From: Xenorhabdus nematophila ATCC 19061
GTDB lineage: Bacteria > Pseudomonadota > Gammaproteobacteria > Enterobacterales > Enterobacteriaceae
Assembly (NCBI RefSeq): GCF_000252955.1
Contig: NC_014228.1
Span: 3,387,232 to 3,451,231, forward strand
Reading direction: 5' to 3'
Length of the DNA stretch: 64,000 nt
The notes below the pieces were generated by a model, which ran no database searches, was not told the DNA's origin, and saw only the letters and a list, made by a program, of their open reading frames with translations. Below are positions 1 through 7,419 of this stretch, in pieces. The first letter of the stretch is position 1. Every line of letters starts with the position of its first letter. The position numbers and the translations under genes are program-made.

Positions 1-194
1 AAAAACATAAATGGGTTAGTTCCAATGGCCCGAACGGCTCGCTATGTGAAATGAATCATGTGAAATGAATATTGACAGCCTGCCTCCTGACTAACCCCAA
101 AGCCCATTGCCTTCCAGGCATTATTTTTGTCCCAAAAATGAATTACCCATTGACCTGATGATGCCTGTTTATTAGCGTAGTCAGACTTATCGAT

Positions 195-320
195 GATCCG
201 GTCGCTTGTGAGGATCACCTTCGGGCAGCGACAGTAACACTCCTGTAGCCTGCAAGGGAGTACACCATCGTGTGGTACATCTGCACACCTTTGGAAGCAG
301 ATATCATCAGTCTGATGATG
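195..320 (+). repeat. Multi-hairpin repeat, copy 1
   Basis: Four consecutive inverted repeats are visible: GATCC/GGATC (195-216), CTCC/GGGAG around GTAGCCTGCAA (240-260), ATCTGC/GCAGAT (279-302) and ATCATCAG/CTGATGAT (303-319). The same order and much of the sequence recur at 8381-8516 (minus strand) and 29628-29707, although the last of these lacks the GATCC hairpin. The first 194 bases of the window show nothing else I can name. It lies about 110 bp upstream of an antirestriction gene. The role is unknown; a single-stranded promoter or a folded regulatory DNA/RNA is an inference from position. Confidence 0.6.
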
Positions 321-364
321 ATGAAGGTTGTTTAATCTTATCCATTATGGCCAACCGGCCAGTC

Positions 365-427
365 ACCCAACGGGGAACACGTTTCCCATTGGGTCGGTGT
401 TCTCCGTTTTTTATTCAGGAGAATACC
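365..427 (+). promoter_or_regulatory. Hairpin plus Shine-Dalgarno-sequestering leader, copy 1
   Basis: Hairpin 1 pairs ACCCAA (365-370) with TTGGGT (389-394), and GGGGAA with TTTCCC inside it. It is followed by GGTGTTCTCC (396-405), a T6 run, and GGAGAATACC (418-427). The last two segments pair over all 10 positions (one G-U), burying the AGGAG Shine-Dalgarno and ending one base before the ATG. The 396-405 arm can also pair with GGGGAACAC inside hairpin 1, so the two folds compete. The same layout occurs before three further genes here. Confidence 0.6.
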
Positions 428-877
428 ATGCAACAAAATATACCCCCGACCACGGTGCACACTGCGCTCGTGTCTGAACATTCCTCTTTTGCTGACCTTT
501 TTCCGCAAACCAGTTCACTGGAGTGGATGCTGTTGGAGCACACGTTCGTTAAAGCTGCCGCTGTGCTATGTGAAAACTACCGGCGTGATCGGTGGCAGTG
601 CCGAAAGGTGTCAGATACCGTTGCTTATGTCGTACCAACACGGTCGGATGCCTATGTTGTCAACGTCAAGACGACGGGCTTTAACGGCGAAGTCTCCGCT
701 GATACGTTCGGGTTGATGGTGACCCTGACCGTATTCGGTTATCTGGCCGCACTCATGAAGCAAGGCGAGTATGCTGAGCAGTTTTGTGACCTGCGGGAAT
801 ATGCGGCGTTGCAGCACCCCCAGGCTCAGTGCATTCGGGCGGCTTTGGGCTTAAAGGGAGGCTGTGATGCCAAATAA
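428..877 (+). CDS. ArdB/KlcA-like antirestriction protein (first of tandem pair)
   Basis: A 149-residue protein resembling the ArdB/KlcA antirestriction family by its ending: a G(E)xSADxxGL block followed by a small hydrophobic helix, then an LREYAxxHPxxxxIRAAL tail. In known members the protein protects incoming conjugative DNA against type I restriction enzymes in the recipient cytoplasm. The usual start at 428 is chosen because AGGAGA lies just upstream; an earlier in-frame start would read through the leader hairpins. It overlaps the next, paralogous gene by 11 bp. The N-terminal half is diverged from the textbook family, so the assignment rests on the C-terminal half. Confidence 0.6.
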   Translation: MQQNIPPTTVHTALVSEHSSFADLFPQTSSLEWMLLEHTFVKAAAVLCENYRRDRWQCRKVSDTVAYVVPTRSDAYVVNVKTTGFNGEVSADTFGLMVTLTVFGYLAALMKQGEYAEQFCDLREYAALQHPQAQCIRAALGLKGGCDAK

Positions 878-1328
878 TGAACACATTATGCTGGACAGTC
901 TTGCTCTGTCGGCCGTATTTCCCGACAAGACCCCATTGGAACGGTTGTTTCTGGGGTTCCTGCTGGCCAATACCGCGTCAACATTATGCGGCGTTCACCA
1001 GCCTGAACAGTGGACAAGCCGAGAAGTGTCTGAGTCACTGATCTATCTGGTGCCGATGCGGGCAGAAACCTATTCGGTTTACCTGCCGGACACACAATTA
1101 ACGGTGACGCTCTCCGCTGATGCCTTCGGACTGGCGGTTACCTCAATCGTATTAGCCCGTGTTGCGGTGCTGGATGAACCGAATGAGGAAGCGTATCGGT
1201 TTTGTGCATTGCAGGAGTACGCGCAGCAGCACCCGGAAAACGACCTGATAAGAGCCGTTATGACACTGAAGCCTGAAGAAGCGGGTATCAGCCCGTCGTG
1301 GCTCTATAACAACAATAATCATCACTGA
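867..1328 (+). CDS. ArdB/KlcA-like antirestriction protein (second of tandem pair)
   Basis: A 153-residue paralogue of the preceding gene, sharing the TLSADAFGLAVTSIVLARVA block and the LQEYAQQHPENDLIRAV tail that mark ArdB/KlcA proteins. AAGGGAGG at 853-860 favours ATG 867 over the GTG at 864. The start overlaps the end of the first paralogue, indicating one transcription unit and translational coupling. A strong hairpin at 1386-1415 followed by TTTTCTTTATTT likely ends this unit. Function as an inhibitor of type I restriction is inferred from family resemblance; the two copies may target different enzymes. Confidence 0.6.
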   Translation: MPNNEHIMLDSLALSAVFPDKTPLERLFLGFLLANTASTLCGVHQPEQWTSREVSESLIYLVPMRAETYSVYLPDTQLTVTLSADAFGLAVTSIVLARVAVLDEPNEEAYRFCALQEYAQQHPENDLIRAVMTLKPEEAGISPSWLYNNNNHH

Positions 1329-1384
1329 CGTTATCAGCACATGAGGCTGTTAACGCTTTTCTTAAGCGCCTGACCAGGGGAGCA

Positions 1385-1448
1385 AAAACACCTTCCCGGC
1401 CTCGGGCGGGTGTTTTCTTTATTTAACGTGAAATCAAGGAACACCATC
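1385..1448 (+). promoter_or_regulatory. Terminator / Shine-Dalgarno-sequestering leader, copy 2
   Basis: AAACACC (1386-1392) pairs with GGTGTTT (1409-1415), with CCCG/CGGG nested inside, and is followed by a T-rich tract: a good Rho-independent terminator for the antirestriction pair. The same GGTGTTTT arm can instead pair with GGAACACC (1438-1445), which overlaps the AAGGA Shine-Dalgarno of the next gene. The two folds are mutually exclusive. Confidence 0.55.
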
Positions 1449-2003
1449 ATGAACCCTATTTTTTTACCGGCACCGGATGATGCCGACACCGCATTACATG
1501 AGGCATTGTTTACCGCCCAGGTAACCGGTTTGAGACAACATCCCAAAGTGTCACACTCATTGCTGACAGATACCCTGACGATAGGGGAAGCCGCCGCCAT
1601 TACAGAGGTAGTACAACGTCTGAAGGTCATTCACATTTTGGGGGACTGGCCGGCACCGGAGACGTTATCCGGCCAGTATGAGCGGGCTTTTTTTCCATTG
1701 ACCGTCATGATTGTTGATGCGCAGGACAGAAAAGTGCTCGGCGGTCGGTTTGATGACGAAATTGTCTGGGCGCAGCCGGTTACGCTCACGTCGGAACGTT
1801 TGTCACTGAAACGACAGCAACAGCGATTATGTCAGGCCGCGATGCTTGAACAGAGCTGGCAGAATGCGCCGGCGGCCCGTGCGTTATGGCATCAGGCGCA
1901 TTTATTGTCACTGCATCGGGTTTCATCCCGTTATCAGCAGTGCAGTGAAGTGCAGGATATCCTTCGGCACGGTGTATCCGTCAGTATTCAGGAGGCTGCG
2001 TGA
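1449..2003 (+). CDS. Unknown protein, possible partner of the downstream CbtA-like toxin
   Basis: A 184-residue protein I do not recognise. It has no obvious signal peptide or membrane segment and ends with a glutamine/arginine-rich helical stretch. The ATG at 1449 follows AAGGA with normal spacing. It overlaps the next gene, a CbtA/YeeV-like toxin, at the stop/start codons (GCGTGATG), so the two are translated from one mRNA. In the known CbtA systems an antitoxin (CbeA/YeeU) is encoded just upstream, but this protein does not resemble CbeA as I know it. An antitoxin role is therefore a guess from position only. Confidence 0.55.
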   Translation: MNPIFLPAPDDADTALHEALFTAQVTGLRQHPKVSHSLLTDTLTIGEAAAITEVVQRLKVIHILGDWPAPETLSGQYERAFFPLTVMIVDAQDRKVLGGRFDDEIVWAQPVTLTSERLSLKRQQQRLCQAAMLEQSWQNAPAARALWHQAHLLSLHRVSSRYQQCSEVQDILRHGVSVSIQEAA

Positions 2004-2299
2004 TGACCTCAACACGTTTAACGGTCTGGCAGGTGATTGCCGCCGCTTTACTGAAACGGCATTTTGGCCTGAATCTGACTGACACGGCACTGTGTGAAAC
2101 CGACACCGTGGCCGCGTTGGCAACCTGTGGCGTCCGGCCGTCAGAAGCCATTAACGCATTGGTGGATAAATACGATTTAGCTCGGTTGAATGCACAGGCT
2201 GACCCGCGCAGTACGCCTTATCTGGATATCCATGATGAACTGACGGTCATTTTTGACAGTGGTCTGGCTGACAGACTGTTAAAGCAAGCCAAATCGTAA
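2003..2299 (+). CDS. CbtA/YeeV-like toxin
   Basis: A 98-residue protein whose first 60 residues follow the CbtA/YeeV pattern: VWQVIAAALLKRHFGLNLTD, then a CxxxxV segment, then a VRPSEAINALVDKYDLAR block corresponding to the SLCDAVNFLVEKYALVR block of E. coli CbtA. CbtA-family toxins act in the cytoplasm and block assembly of FtsZ and MreB. The protein is somewhat shorter than CbtA (about 124 aa) and its C-terminal quarter differs. ATG 2003 is preferred over GTG 2000, with GGAGG at 1991-1995. It is coupled to the upstream unknown gene. Confidence 0.6.
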   Translation: MTSTRLTVWQVIAAALLKRHFGLNLTDTALCETDTVAALATCGVRPSEAINALVDKYDLARLNAQADPRSTPYLDIHDELTVIFDSGLADRLLKQAKS

Positions 2300-2326
2300 C
2301 CTTTTCTAATCACCTTTTTTCAATCT

Positions 2327-2401
2327 ACCCATCGGGGGGACGGCTCCCCTAACGGGCGGTTCCTCCTGATCATTTTTAACGCTCAAGTGAGGAACTTAAC
2401 C
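2327..2401 (+). promoter_or_regulatory. Hairpin plus Shine-Dalgarno-sequestering leader, copy 3
   Basis: A GC-rich hairpin (GGGGGA/TCCCC around CGGC, with outer CCC/GGG) is followed by GTTCCTC (2359-2365), which pairs perfectly with GAGGAAC (2389-2395). This covers the GAGGA Shine-Dalgarno of the gene starting at 2402. Same architecture as at 365-427, 1385-1448 and 3362-3441. Confidence 0.5.
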
Positions 2402-3325
2402 ATGGCAGAATGGTGCACCAATCAACTGGAAATCACCGGCAAATCCGTCTGTATCGATGTGATGCAACAGTGGGTCTGTGGGGAAGAAGTCCCCCGTTAT
2501 CGTCAGGCGGTGTTGCAAAGTTTACGCCTGTTTCTGGCTGGTTGTGCGGGGATACTGAAACCCACTAAACCGCAAACTTACACGCCGTACCCGGCGTTAG
2601 TGCGCGGTACAGCGGCACCCACGGAGCAGCATCTGGCTTTTGAGCAGTGGCTGCTGCTGTTACAGAATAATGTGCCGTTGAATACGGACAATATCAAACG
2701 TATTGACAACCTGTACCGCCAGTCTGGTCTCAGCCTGATGTCGTGGGACAAAGTGCCGGAAGCCGCACGGAATGTTATTGCCCATCTGCTGATCCGCCAG
2801 TACACCGACTGGTTTGGCATGGTGGGCTGGTCAGACGCGCTGGATATCGGCGCATGCTGGGACAGATTAGAGGTTTATCCGCAGGCGGCACAGCCCTGCG
2901 ATATGTTGATGATTATGGCAACCCATCTGGCCACCGAAATCAATGGCAACAGTACGTTGCTGAAGGAGATCTCTACCACGGCGCAGTTTTATGAAGAGCA
3001 ATACGGGCTGGAATGGCCGTTTGGTCACCATGTTCGCTGGGAACGCCGGAATGTCAGCAGTTTAACCGTGCGTTTTGATTCTCCCTGGGCGCCGCCTTCG
3101 GCGGAGCTGATGGGGGAGCTGTCTGCGGTGTTTGACTGTGAAATCCGTCACTGGTACAGCGAAGCGTCAGGTCAATTCAAAGGCTACGACTGTTATGATC
3201 AGGGCGCGCATGTGGACAGCGGCCACGGGCAGTCAGGACGGGAAAACCGGCCGGCACTGTATCTGGTCGCCAGTGAACAGACGGAAACGGCACTGGCCCT
3301 GCCGGCTATCGCCGTCGGGCAGTAA
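2402..3325 (+). CDS. DUF1281 / YubB-type ferredoxin-fold domain protein
   Basis: A 307-residue protein beginning MAEWCTNQLEITG, the typical opening of the DUF1281 (plasmid YubB) family. It contains the family's aromatic-rich C-terminal part, with WYSEASGQFKGYDCYDQG near residues 255-275. Members occur on conjugative plasmids and ICEs and have no established biochemical role. ATG 2402 is supported by GAGGAA upstream and by the family N-terminus. It sits between a CbtA-like toxin and an N-6 methylase, in what would be the leading/accessory region of the ICE. No membrane segments or enzymatic motifs are visible. Confidence 0.65.
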   Translation: MAEWCTNQLEITGKSVCIDVMQQWVCGEEVPRYRQAVLQSLRLFLAGCAGILKPTKPQTYTPYPALVRGTAAPTEQHLAFEQWLLLLQNNVPLNTDNIKRIDNLYRQSGLSLMSWDKVPEAARNVIAHLLIRQYTDWFGMVGWSDALDIGACWDRLEVYPQAAQPCDMLMIMATHLATEINGNSTLLKEISTTAQFYEEQYGLEWPFGHHVRWERRNVSSLTVRFDSPWAPPSAELMGELSAVFDCEIRHWYSEASGQFKGYDCYDQGAHVDSGHGQSGRENRPALYLVASEQTETALALPAIAVGQ

Positions 3326-3361
3326 CTGATTATTTCACTGATTCACGTTATACGCATTGAC

Positions 3362-3441
3362 CACGCCAACCGAAAGGGGAACCTGTTCCCTTTTCGGGGC
3401 GTGTTTTCCTTTTTTCACTTTTTTTGCAAGGAAAACACGCA
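3362..3441 (+). promoter_or_regulatory. Terminator / Shine-Dalgarno-sequestering leader, copy 4 (strongest)
   Basis: CACGCC (3362-3367), CCGAAAGGGGAAC and their partners GTTCCCTTTTCGG and GGCGTG (3398-3403) form a long terminator-like hairpin, followed by TTTTCCTTTTTTC. The segment 3399-3411 is perfectly complementary over 13 bp to 3428-3440, which contains the AAGGA Shine-Dalgarno and ends one base before ATG 3442. The GCGTG bases are shared by both folds, so they compete. Confidence 0.65.
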
Positions 3442-4127
3442 ATGGCATCCCGAACCGATCATCAGAAAGCATTCATTTCGCTGTTTAAGCAAACGGCCCG
3501 TTATCAGACCCGTTATCAGGTCTTCCGGGATTTTTGCAACTGTGCCATGGCAGCGATCCACAATAAACACTGTTTCAGTGAGGAGCTGGAGCAGTATTAC
3601 CTGAAAACCATTAACAAGTACGAACGGGCCGATGTTGATCGGATTGTACAGCTGTTTTCCCATGTGGTGCTCGGACTGGCGCAGGAACCCGGTGATTTTC
3701 TCGGCAGTGTGTTTATGCGGCTGGAATTGGGTGATAAGGATCTTCAGCAGTTCTTTACCCCCTGGAGTGTGGCCAGAATGATAGCACAGATGCAGTTGCA
3801 GGATGCCGCCGGGCTGTTGCAGACACAACCGTTTGTCACCTTGTGCGAGCCGTGCTGTGGTGTGGGCTGTATAACTTTGTCCGCCGCTGAAGTGCTGAGG
3901 GAGCTGGGGCACGTCCGTTGTGCAGTCTGTGGGTTTATGCGATTGATATTGACCCGCTGGCGGCCGTGATGGCGTATATTCAATTATCCCTGACCGGTAT
4001 TCCGGCCGCCGTCACCATCGGCAATGCCCTGCATGATGGTGGTGACAAGCGAACCCGTTACACACCCGCCCATTATCTGGGCAACTGGTCTCAGCGTTTG
4101 CGGGAGGCGGAGCTTATCGCCGTCTGA
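3442..4127 (+). pseudogene. N-6 adenine DNA methylase, frameshifted
   Basis: Residues 1-155 read in frame 1 and contain QFFTPWSVARMIAQM and the SAM-binding motif I region LCEPCCGVGCIT, as in plasmid/ICE-borne N-6 methylases. Near 3905-3930 the frame is lost (ending GFMRLILTRWRP). The rest of the protein resumes in the +2 frame from about 3918: VYAIDIDPLAAVMAYIQLSLTGIP, the family's conserved continuation, ending at 4127. One base gained or lost would repair it. The catalytic NPPY-type motif is not obvious. If the frameshift is real the enzyme is inactive; a sequencing error is possible. A strong terminator follows. Confidence 0.7.
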
Positions 4128-4160
4128 ACGCATTTTTTCAACGAAAATATTATGACTATT

Positions 4161-4186
4161 GCGCCTTTCGGGGCGCTTTTTTTTAT
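4161..4186 (+). terminator. Rho-independent terminator
   Basis: GCGCC/GGGCGC stem with a TTTC loop, followed by a run of eight T and a further T-rich stretch, 33 bp after the methylase reading frame ends. Confidence 0.8.
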
Positions 4187-4355
4187 TTTTTAAGTTGAGT
4201 TAATACAAATGGTTAGGGTGAAAATTAAGCTGATTTTGTCAGTCAGGAGATGAACCGGGTCAGATTAATTTTCATTTTTGCAAAAAGAGTTGTTCCTTAC
4301 TTCCGGCCGGGATTCACCGACACTGAGCCAAATCTGAACCGAAAGAGGAAAAAAC

Positions 4356-5249
4356 ATGTTTCAGCGTTTTAAATCCTGTTTTACCCGTGACCCTTCCCCG
4401 TCACAAAAAGCGCCCGGGCAAGCACCTGAAAGTGTACGCGATGCCGGCGGTTATTTCCGTCCGCAGTCAGCAGAGGTGCTGCTGGCAACTTCAGAGCGTA
4501 GCCAGTATCTCCGCCAACTGTGGGAAAACAGTGCGCTGCCCGCCGGGTTGTATCAGCAATTCTATCTGGATCCGCTCCGGCAATTATGCACCCGTGTGCA
4601 GCATGTTCCCGCCACCCCCGAGGGCAACTGGTCGTATCGCGGCGGGTTTATTGATTTAACCCTGCAATTTACCGCCTGTGCCGTGCGGCTGGCGAAAGGG
4701 CATATGTTGCCACCGGGGGTGGCACCGGAAATCCAGGCCGCGCAGAGTCTGCTGTGGCAGGCGGTGGTGTTCTGGGCGGCGCTGTTTTACCACCTGCCTC
4801 TGCTGCGGCAACTGGAAGGGGAACTGGAAGACGGGCATCACTGGCAGCCGGGATTGTGGATACCTGAACGTCGTTTCCGCTTCCGGTTTCAGGCACCGCG
4901 GCCTGAGCTGCCAGTCCTTTATAAAACGTTGCTGGCTGCCCGTTTGTTACCGGAGGAAGCGGTGATCTGGTTGTCTTTAGTGCCCGGTGCGTGGCAGTGC
5001 CTGATGTTGCATCTTGGCGGACATCCGTCTTCTGTCCCGTTGACGGACTCACTGCTTCAGTCTGCCACTGAGCAGGTGCAGTCACCGCTGCTGAATCCCG
5101 TTGAATCTGCTAAACCGGCTACCGATACCAGGCTGTCATCATCAGAACCCGATCCGGTTATTCCGCCTGTCACACAGGGAACAGCCCCTGCGCCCGACAC
5201 CACCGAGGATACCCGGAGATTACTGTCATTGTTTCAGGCAGAGGAATGA
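4356..5249 (+). CDS. MobH/TraI-like protein without the metal-binding signature
   Basis: A 297-residue protein matching the N-terminal TraI_2 domain of MobH relaxases (TIGR03760-type): GGYFRPQSAEVLLATSERSQ near residue 32, a VPATPEGNWSYRGGFIDLTL segment near residue 90, and a helical VFWAALFYHLPLL segment near residue 140. In active MobH proteins the second segment carries the triple-His signature and an H-D pair follows. Here these are replaced by GNWSY, LTL and FYHLPLL, so the catalytic ligands are missing. The usual C-terminal half is also absent, replaced by a Pro/Ser/Thr-rich tail. It is probably a non-catalytic paralogue or relic. Start ATG 4356 follows GAGG. Confidence 0.6.
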   Translation: MFQRFKSCFTRDPSPSQKAPGQAPESVRDAGGYFRPQSAEVLLATSERSQYLRQLWENSALPAGLYQQFYLDPLRQLCTRVQHVPATPEGNWSYRGGFIDLTLQFTACAVRLAKGHMLPPGVAPEIQAAQSLLWQAVVFWAALFYHLPLLRQLEGELEDGHHWQPGLWIPERRFRFRFQAPRPELPVLYKTLLAARLLPEEAVIWLSLVPGAWQCLMLHLGGHPSSVPLTDSLLQSATEQVQSPLLNPVESAKPATDTRLSSSEPDPVIPPVTQGTAPAPDTTEDTRRLLSLFQAEE

Positions 5250-5256
5250 AATTCTG

Positions 5257-5388
5257 ATGAGAAATAATGCAAGTGGTAACGATAACGATTTGAAATTGTC
5301 CGAACACACCGCATCAGCGCCGGAAGGCCTTGTTTCCGCAATGTACAAAAGGTCATTATATGAAAAATTAAATAATTCAACGTGTTAA
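5257..5388 (+). CDS. Small hypothetical protein
   Basis: A 43-residue open frame starting 7 bp after the TraI-like gene. It is charged and Asn/Ser-rich with no recognised motif. It could be a coupled small gene or chance coding; there is no clear Shine-Dalgarno other than GAGGAA 8-12 bp upstream. Confidence 0.25.
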   Translation: MRNNASGNDNDLKLSEHTASAPEGLVSAMYKRSLYEKLNNSTC

Positions 5389-5459
5389 TTAATCTTTCAG
5401 TTTATTAACGGGACATTTCTGTACCGGGACACAGTATTACACACTAAGGAAACAACAAT

Positions 5460-6467
5460 ATGTTAAATAATGAGGAAAAAATGGGCTGGGATGCGTTACT
5501 GGACGAGTATTTTTTTTCACGGATGTTACGGCCGGCCACCGAATGGAGTTATCGCAAGGTGGTGCGGGTCTTTATCCGGTATCTGGGGGAAACGGGGTCG
5601 CCGGAGAGCGTGACTCACCGGGATGTCCTGTGCTGGCGGCGTCATCTGCTGATGGAAAAAAATCAGTCCGGTTATACGTGGAACAATAAGGTGGCGCACC
5701 TGCGGGCCATTTTTAATTTCGGCATGGAAAGAAAACTGTTGTCACACCCCAAAAATCCGTTTAATGACGCGGCAGTCAAAAAAGAGAAGAAACAAAAGAA
5801 GACCCTGAGTAAGGCTCAGATAACCGGGATTTACCTGCGGATGCAGCAGTATGAGGAGGAAGAACGTTTACAGACCGCCCCGCGGGGAGGACGCTGTGCC
5901 TTATACCCGACGGGGTACTGGCTGACCGTACTGGATACCTTCCGGCTGACGGGCATGCGCCTGAACCAGCTGTTGCATCTGCGGTTACGGGATATTAATC
6001 TGGACAACAGTTACATTGAGTTGCGCGTGGAAGGCAGTAAAAACCACAGTGAGTGGCGGGTGCCGATGATCCCGCAACTGAAACCCCGGCTGGCGCAGCT
6101 GGTTGAACAGGCAAAAGCCTGTGGCGCGAAAGAGAATGATCCGCTGTTTGATTTAACCCGTCTGCGTTTTCGTTATCACGGACGCCATGTCAGTCACCAG
6201 TATCATCATGACAGAGAAAAGCAACATCTCCGTTCTTTTTTTAACCGCCTGTCTAAAGAATGTGGTTTTGCTGTCTCGCCCCACCGCTTCCGTCATACGC
6301 TGGCGACAGAGCTGATGAAAGCCCCCGACCGCAATTTGCAGCTGGTCAGGTGTTTGCTGGGACACCGCAGTCTGGCGACCACGATGGAATATATTGATAT
6401 CGATATGGAAATCGCGGGTAAAACCCTGGCGAATGAACTGGCGTTTTATCTGGATCTTGCTGTGTAA
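5460..6467 (+). CDS. int: Tyrosine recombinase / ICE integrase
   Basis: A 335-residue phage-type integrase. An N-terminal SAM-like core-binding domain spans about residues 8-100. The catalytic domain shows the first Arg in RLTGMRLNQLLHLRLRDI (about residue 165), HRFRHTLATEL with the HxxR pair (about 275), LGHRSLATT, and the nucleophilic Tyr in TMEYIDIDM (about 314). It catalyses site-specific integration and excision at the tRNA-Phe-type att site whose 22-nt fragment lies about 360 bp downstream. An AAGGAAACAAC Shine-Dalgarno precedes ATG 5460. The frame appears intact. A homologous C-terminal fragment lies at 19201-19462. Confidence 0.9.
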   Translation: MLNNEEKMGWDALLDEYFFSRMLRPATEWSYRKVVRVFIRYLGETGSPESVTHRDVLCWRRHLLMEKNQSGYTWNNKVAHLRAIFNFGMERKLLSHPKNPFNDAAVKKEKKQKKTLSKAQITGIYLRMQQYEEEERLQTAPRGGRCALYPTGYWLTVLDTFRLTGMRLNQLLHLRLRDINLDNSYIELRVEGSKNHSEWRVPMIPQLKPRLAQLVEQAKACGAKENDPLFDLTRLRFRYHGRHVSHQYHHDREKQHLRSFFNRLSKECGFAVSPHRFRHTLATELMKAPDRNLQLVRCLLGHRSLATTMEYIDIDMEIAGKTLANELAFYLDLAV

Positions 6468-6483
6468 TCCGTTAACGTGATGT

Positions 6484-6519
6484 AAAAAAAACAGGGCAGG
6501 ATATCAGCGGGATTGCCCT
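6484..6519 (-). terminator. Terminator-like hairpin facing the integrase
   Basis: CAGGGCA/TGCCCTG inverted repeat with an A8 run at its left side, i.e. a T8 tail when read on the minus strand. An analogous structure sits at 19479-19536 behind the truncated second integrase. It would stop minus-strand transcription entering int. Confidence 0.6.
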
Positions 6520-6602
6520 GACTGTGTCACTGGATTATGGGATGGTTTGGAGGTGGAGACACAAAACGAAGAAACCGGGAAGTGTGCTCAAAGGTCAGTT
6601 CT

Positions 6603-6825
6603 GACAATTCCCTGACTTGACATCAGAATCAATTACTGAAATCATTACTTTCAACGTAAAAAGGTGAGCACAAACTGTGTTCACCTGACTTCGTAAAGTG
6701 GCTGTTTTTAGTTTATTAACTTACGCAAAGTGATAGAACATATTTGTTAACATTTGCTTAACAGCACTTATTTCTGACTCACCTGTTAAGTTATTGATAT
6801 CACTTCAACAAACGAGTTTTAAAAT
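6603..6825. other. Conserved ICE right-end region without genes
   Basis: No gene is visible. It holds the block acttgacatcagaatcaatt (6613-6632), repeated almost exactly at 19602-19621, and an 11-bp inverted repeat AGGTGAGCACA/TGTGTTCACCT (6662-6686) followed by T5 on the minus strand. A comparable hairpin sits at the same place in the second element. These are probably part of the element's terminal structure between int and att. Confidence 0.45.
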
Positions 6826-6847
6826 TGGTGCCGGACTCGGAATCGAA
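6826..6847 (-). other. att site: 22-nt tRNA-Phe 3'-end fragment
   Basis: Read on the minus strand this is TTCGATTCCGAGTCCGGCACCA except for its first bases, i.e. the T-arm 3' side and acceptor end of tRNA-Phe including CCA. The rest of the tRNA is absent. It lies downstream of an intact integrase and matches the fragment at 19795-19846, as expected for ICE attachment sites. The following 260 bp (6848-7113) show nothing recognisable. Confidence 0.75.
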
Positions 6848-7113
6848 AATCATTATAACTCGTTGAATATATAAAGTCTATTTTCTTGCCTTCCGTTTAT
6901 GCCCCTTTTAATGCCCCCGGATTATCTTGCTTCCTTTAATTGTTCTATCTGACTGATTTAACTTATTTATATTGTTTATTGTATGCTTTTTCATCATCTT
7001 AAAGCAAAAAAGCCATGAGGGTTAAAAATGGTCAAATTTGGGAGCCATTTCACGCTCAGGGCTTTAGATTAAAATTTATCATTTTTACGAAGTCGATCAC
7101 AAATTAAAGCGGG

Positions 7114-7383
7114 TTATTCCTGTGTCTTATCGCGGACTTTCCTTTCTAATAATTCTCCGCTATGAGGATCGAAATAACGGCTGGGCCAGATCTCTGAGGG
7201 ATGGATACCAAGATAATCCGCAACGATCCATTCGCCTTTCGGCCACGGACGACTTAATACGTTTGCCAGTGTAGAAGAACTCAGTCCCGCTTCACGGGAG
7301 ACAGCCGCTAAGGTAGTCCCGCGTTTGCGTAATGCGGCGATAATGTCGGCTTGATGCCAGTCATTTCTAACGTTGTTATTCAT
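7114..7383 (-). CDS. Nlp/Ner-type HTH regulator, copy A
   Basis: An 89-residue protein of the Ner/Nlp (SfsB) family: DWHxADIIAALRKRGTTLAAVSREAGLSSSTLANVLSRPWPKGE then ADYLGIHPSEIWPSRYF. This is a Mu Ner-like helix-turn-helix DNA-binding domain covering nearly the whole protein. ATG 7383 is chosen by alignment with the other two copies, where the start follows GGGGAAGCAGG; a start at 7401 is possible. Upstream lie a conserved promoter (7594-7622) and a structured leader (7420-7588). Unlike copies B and C, no ATPase/DUF4276 pair lies beyond the promoter. The role is presumably transcriptional control of the element. Confidence 0.8.
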   Translation of the reverse strand: MNNNVRNDWHQADIIAALRKRGTTLAAVSREAGLSSSTLANVLSRPWPKGEWIVADYLGIHPSEIWPSRYFDPHSGELLERKVRDKTQE

Positions 7384-7419
7384 TCCTGCTACCCCTTCCA
7401 TTAATTCATCATTGATGGT

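Noticed and set aside
3415..3912. 165-codon minus-strand frame over the methylase
   Set aside because: Antisense shadow; the plus strand shows clear methylase motifs and a Shine-Dalgarno.
4669..5085. 138-codon minus-strand frame inside the TraI-like gene
   Set aside because: Low-complexity Pro/Ala-rich shadow of the GC-rich plus-strand gene.
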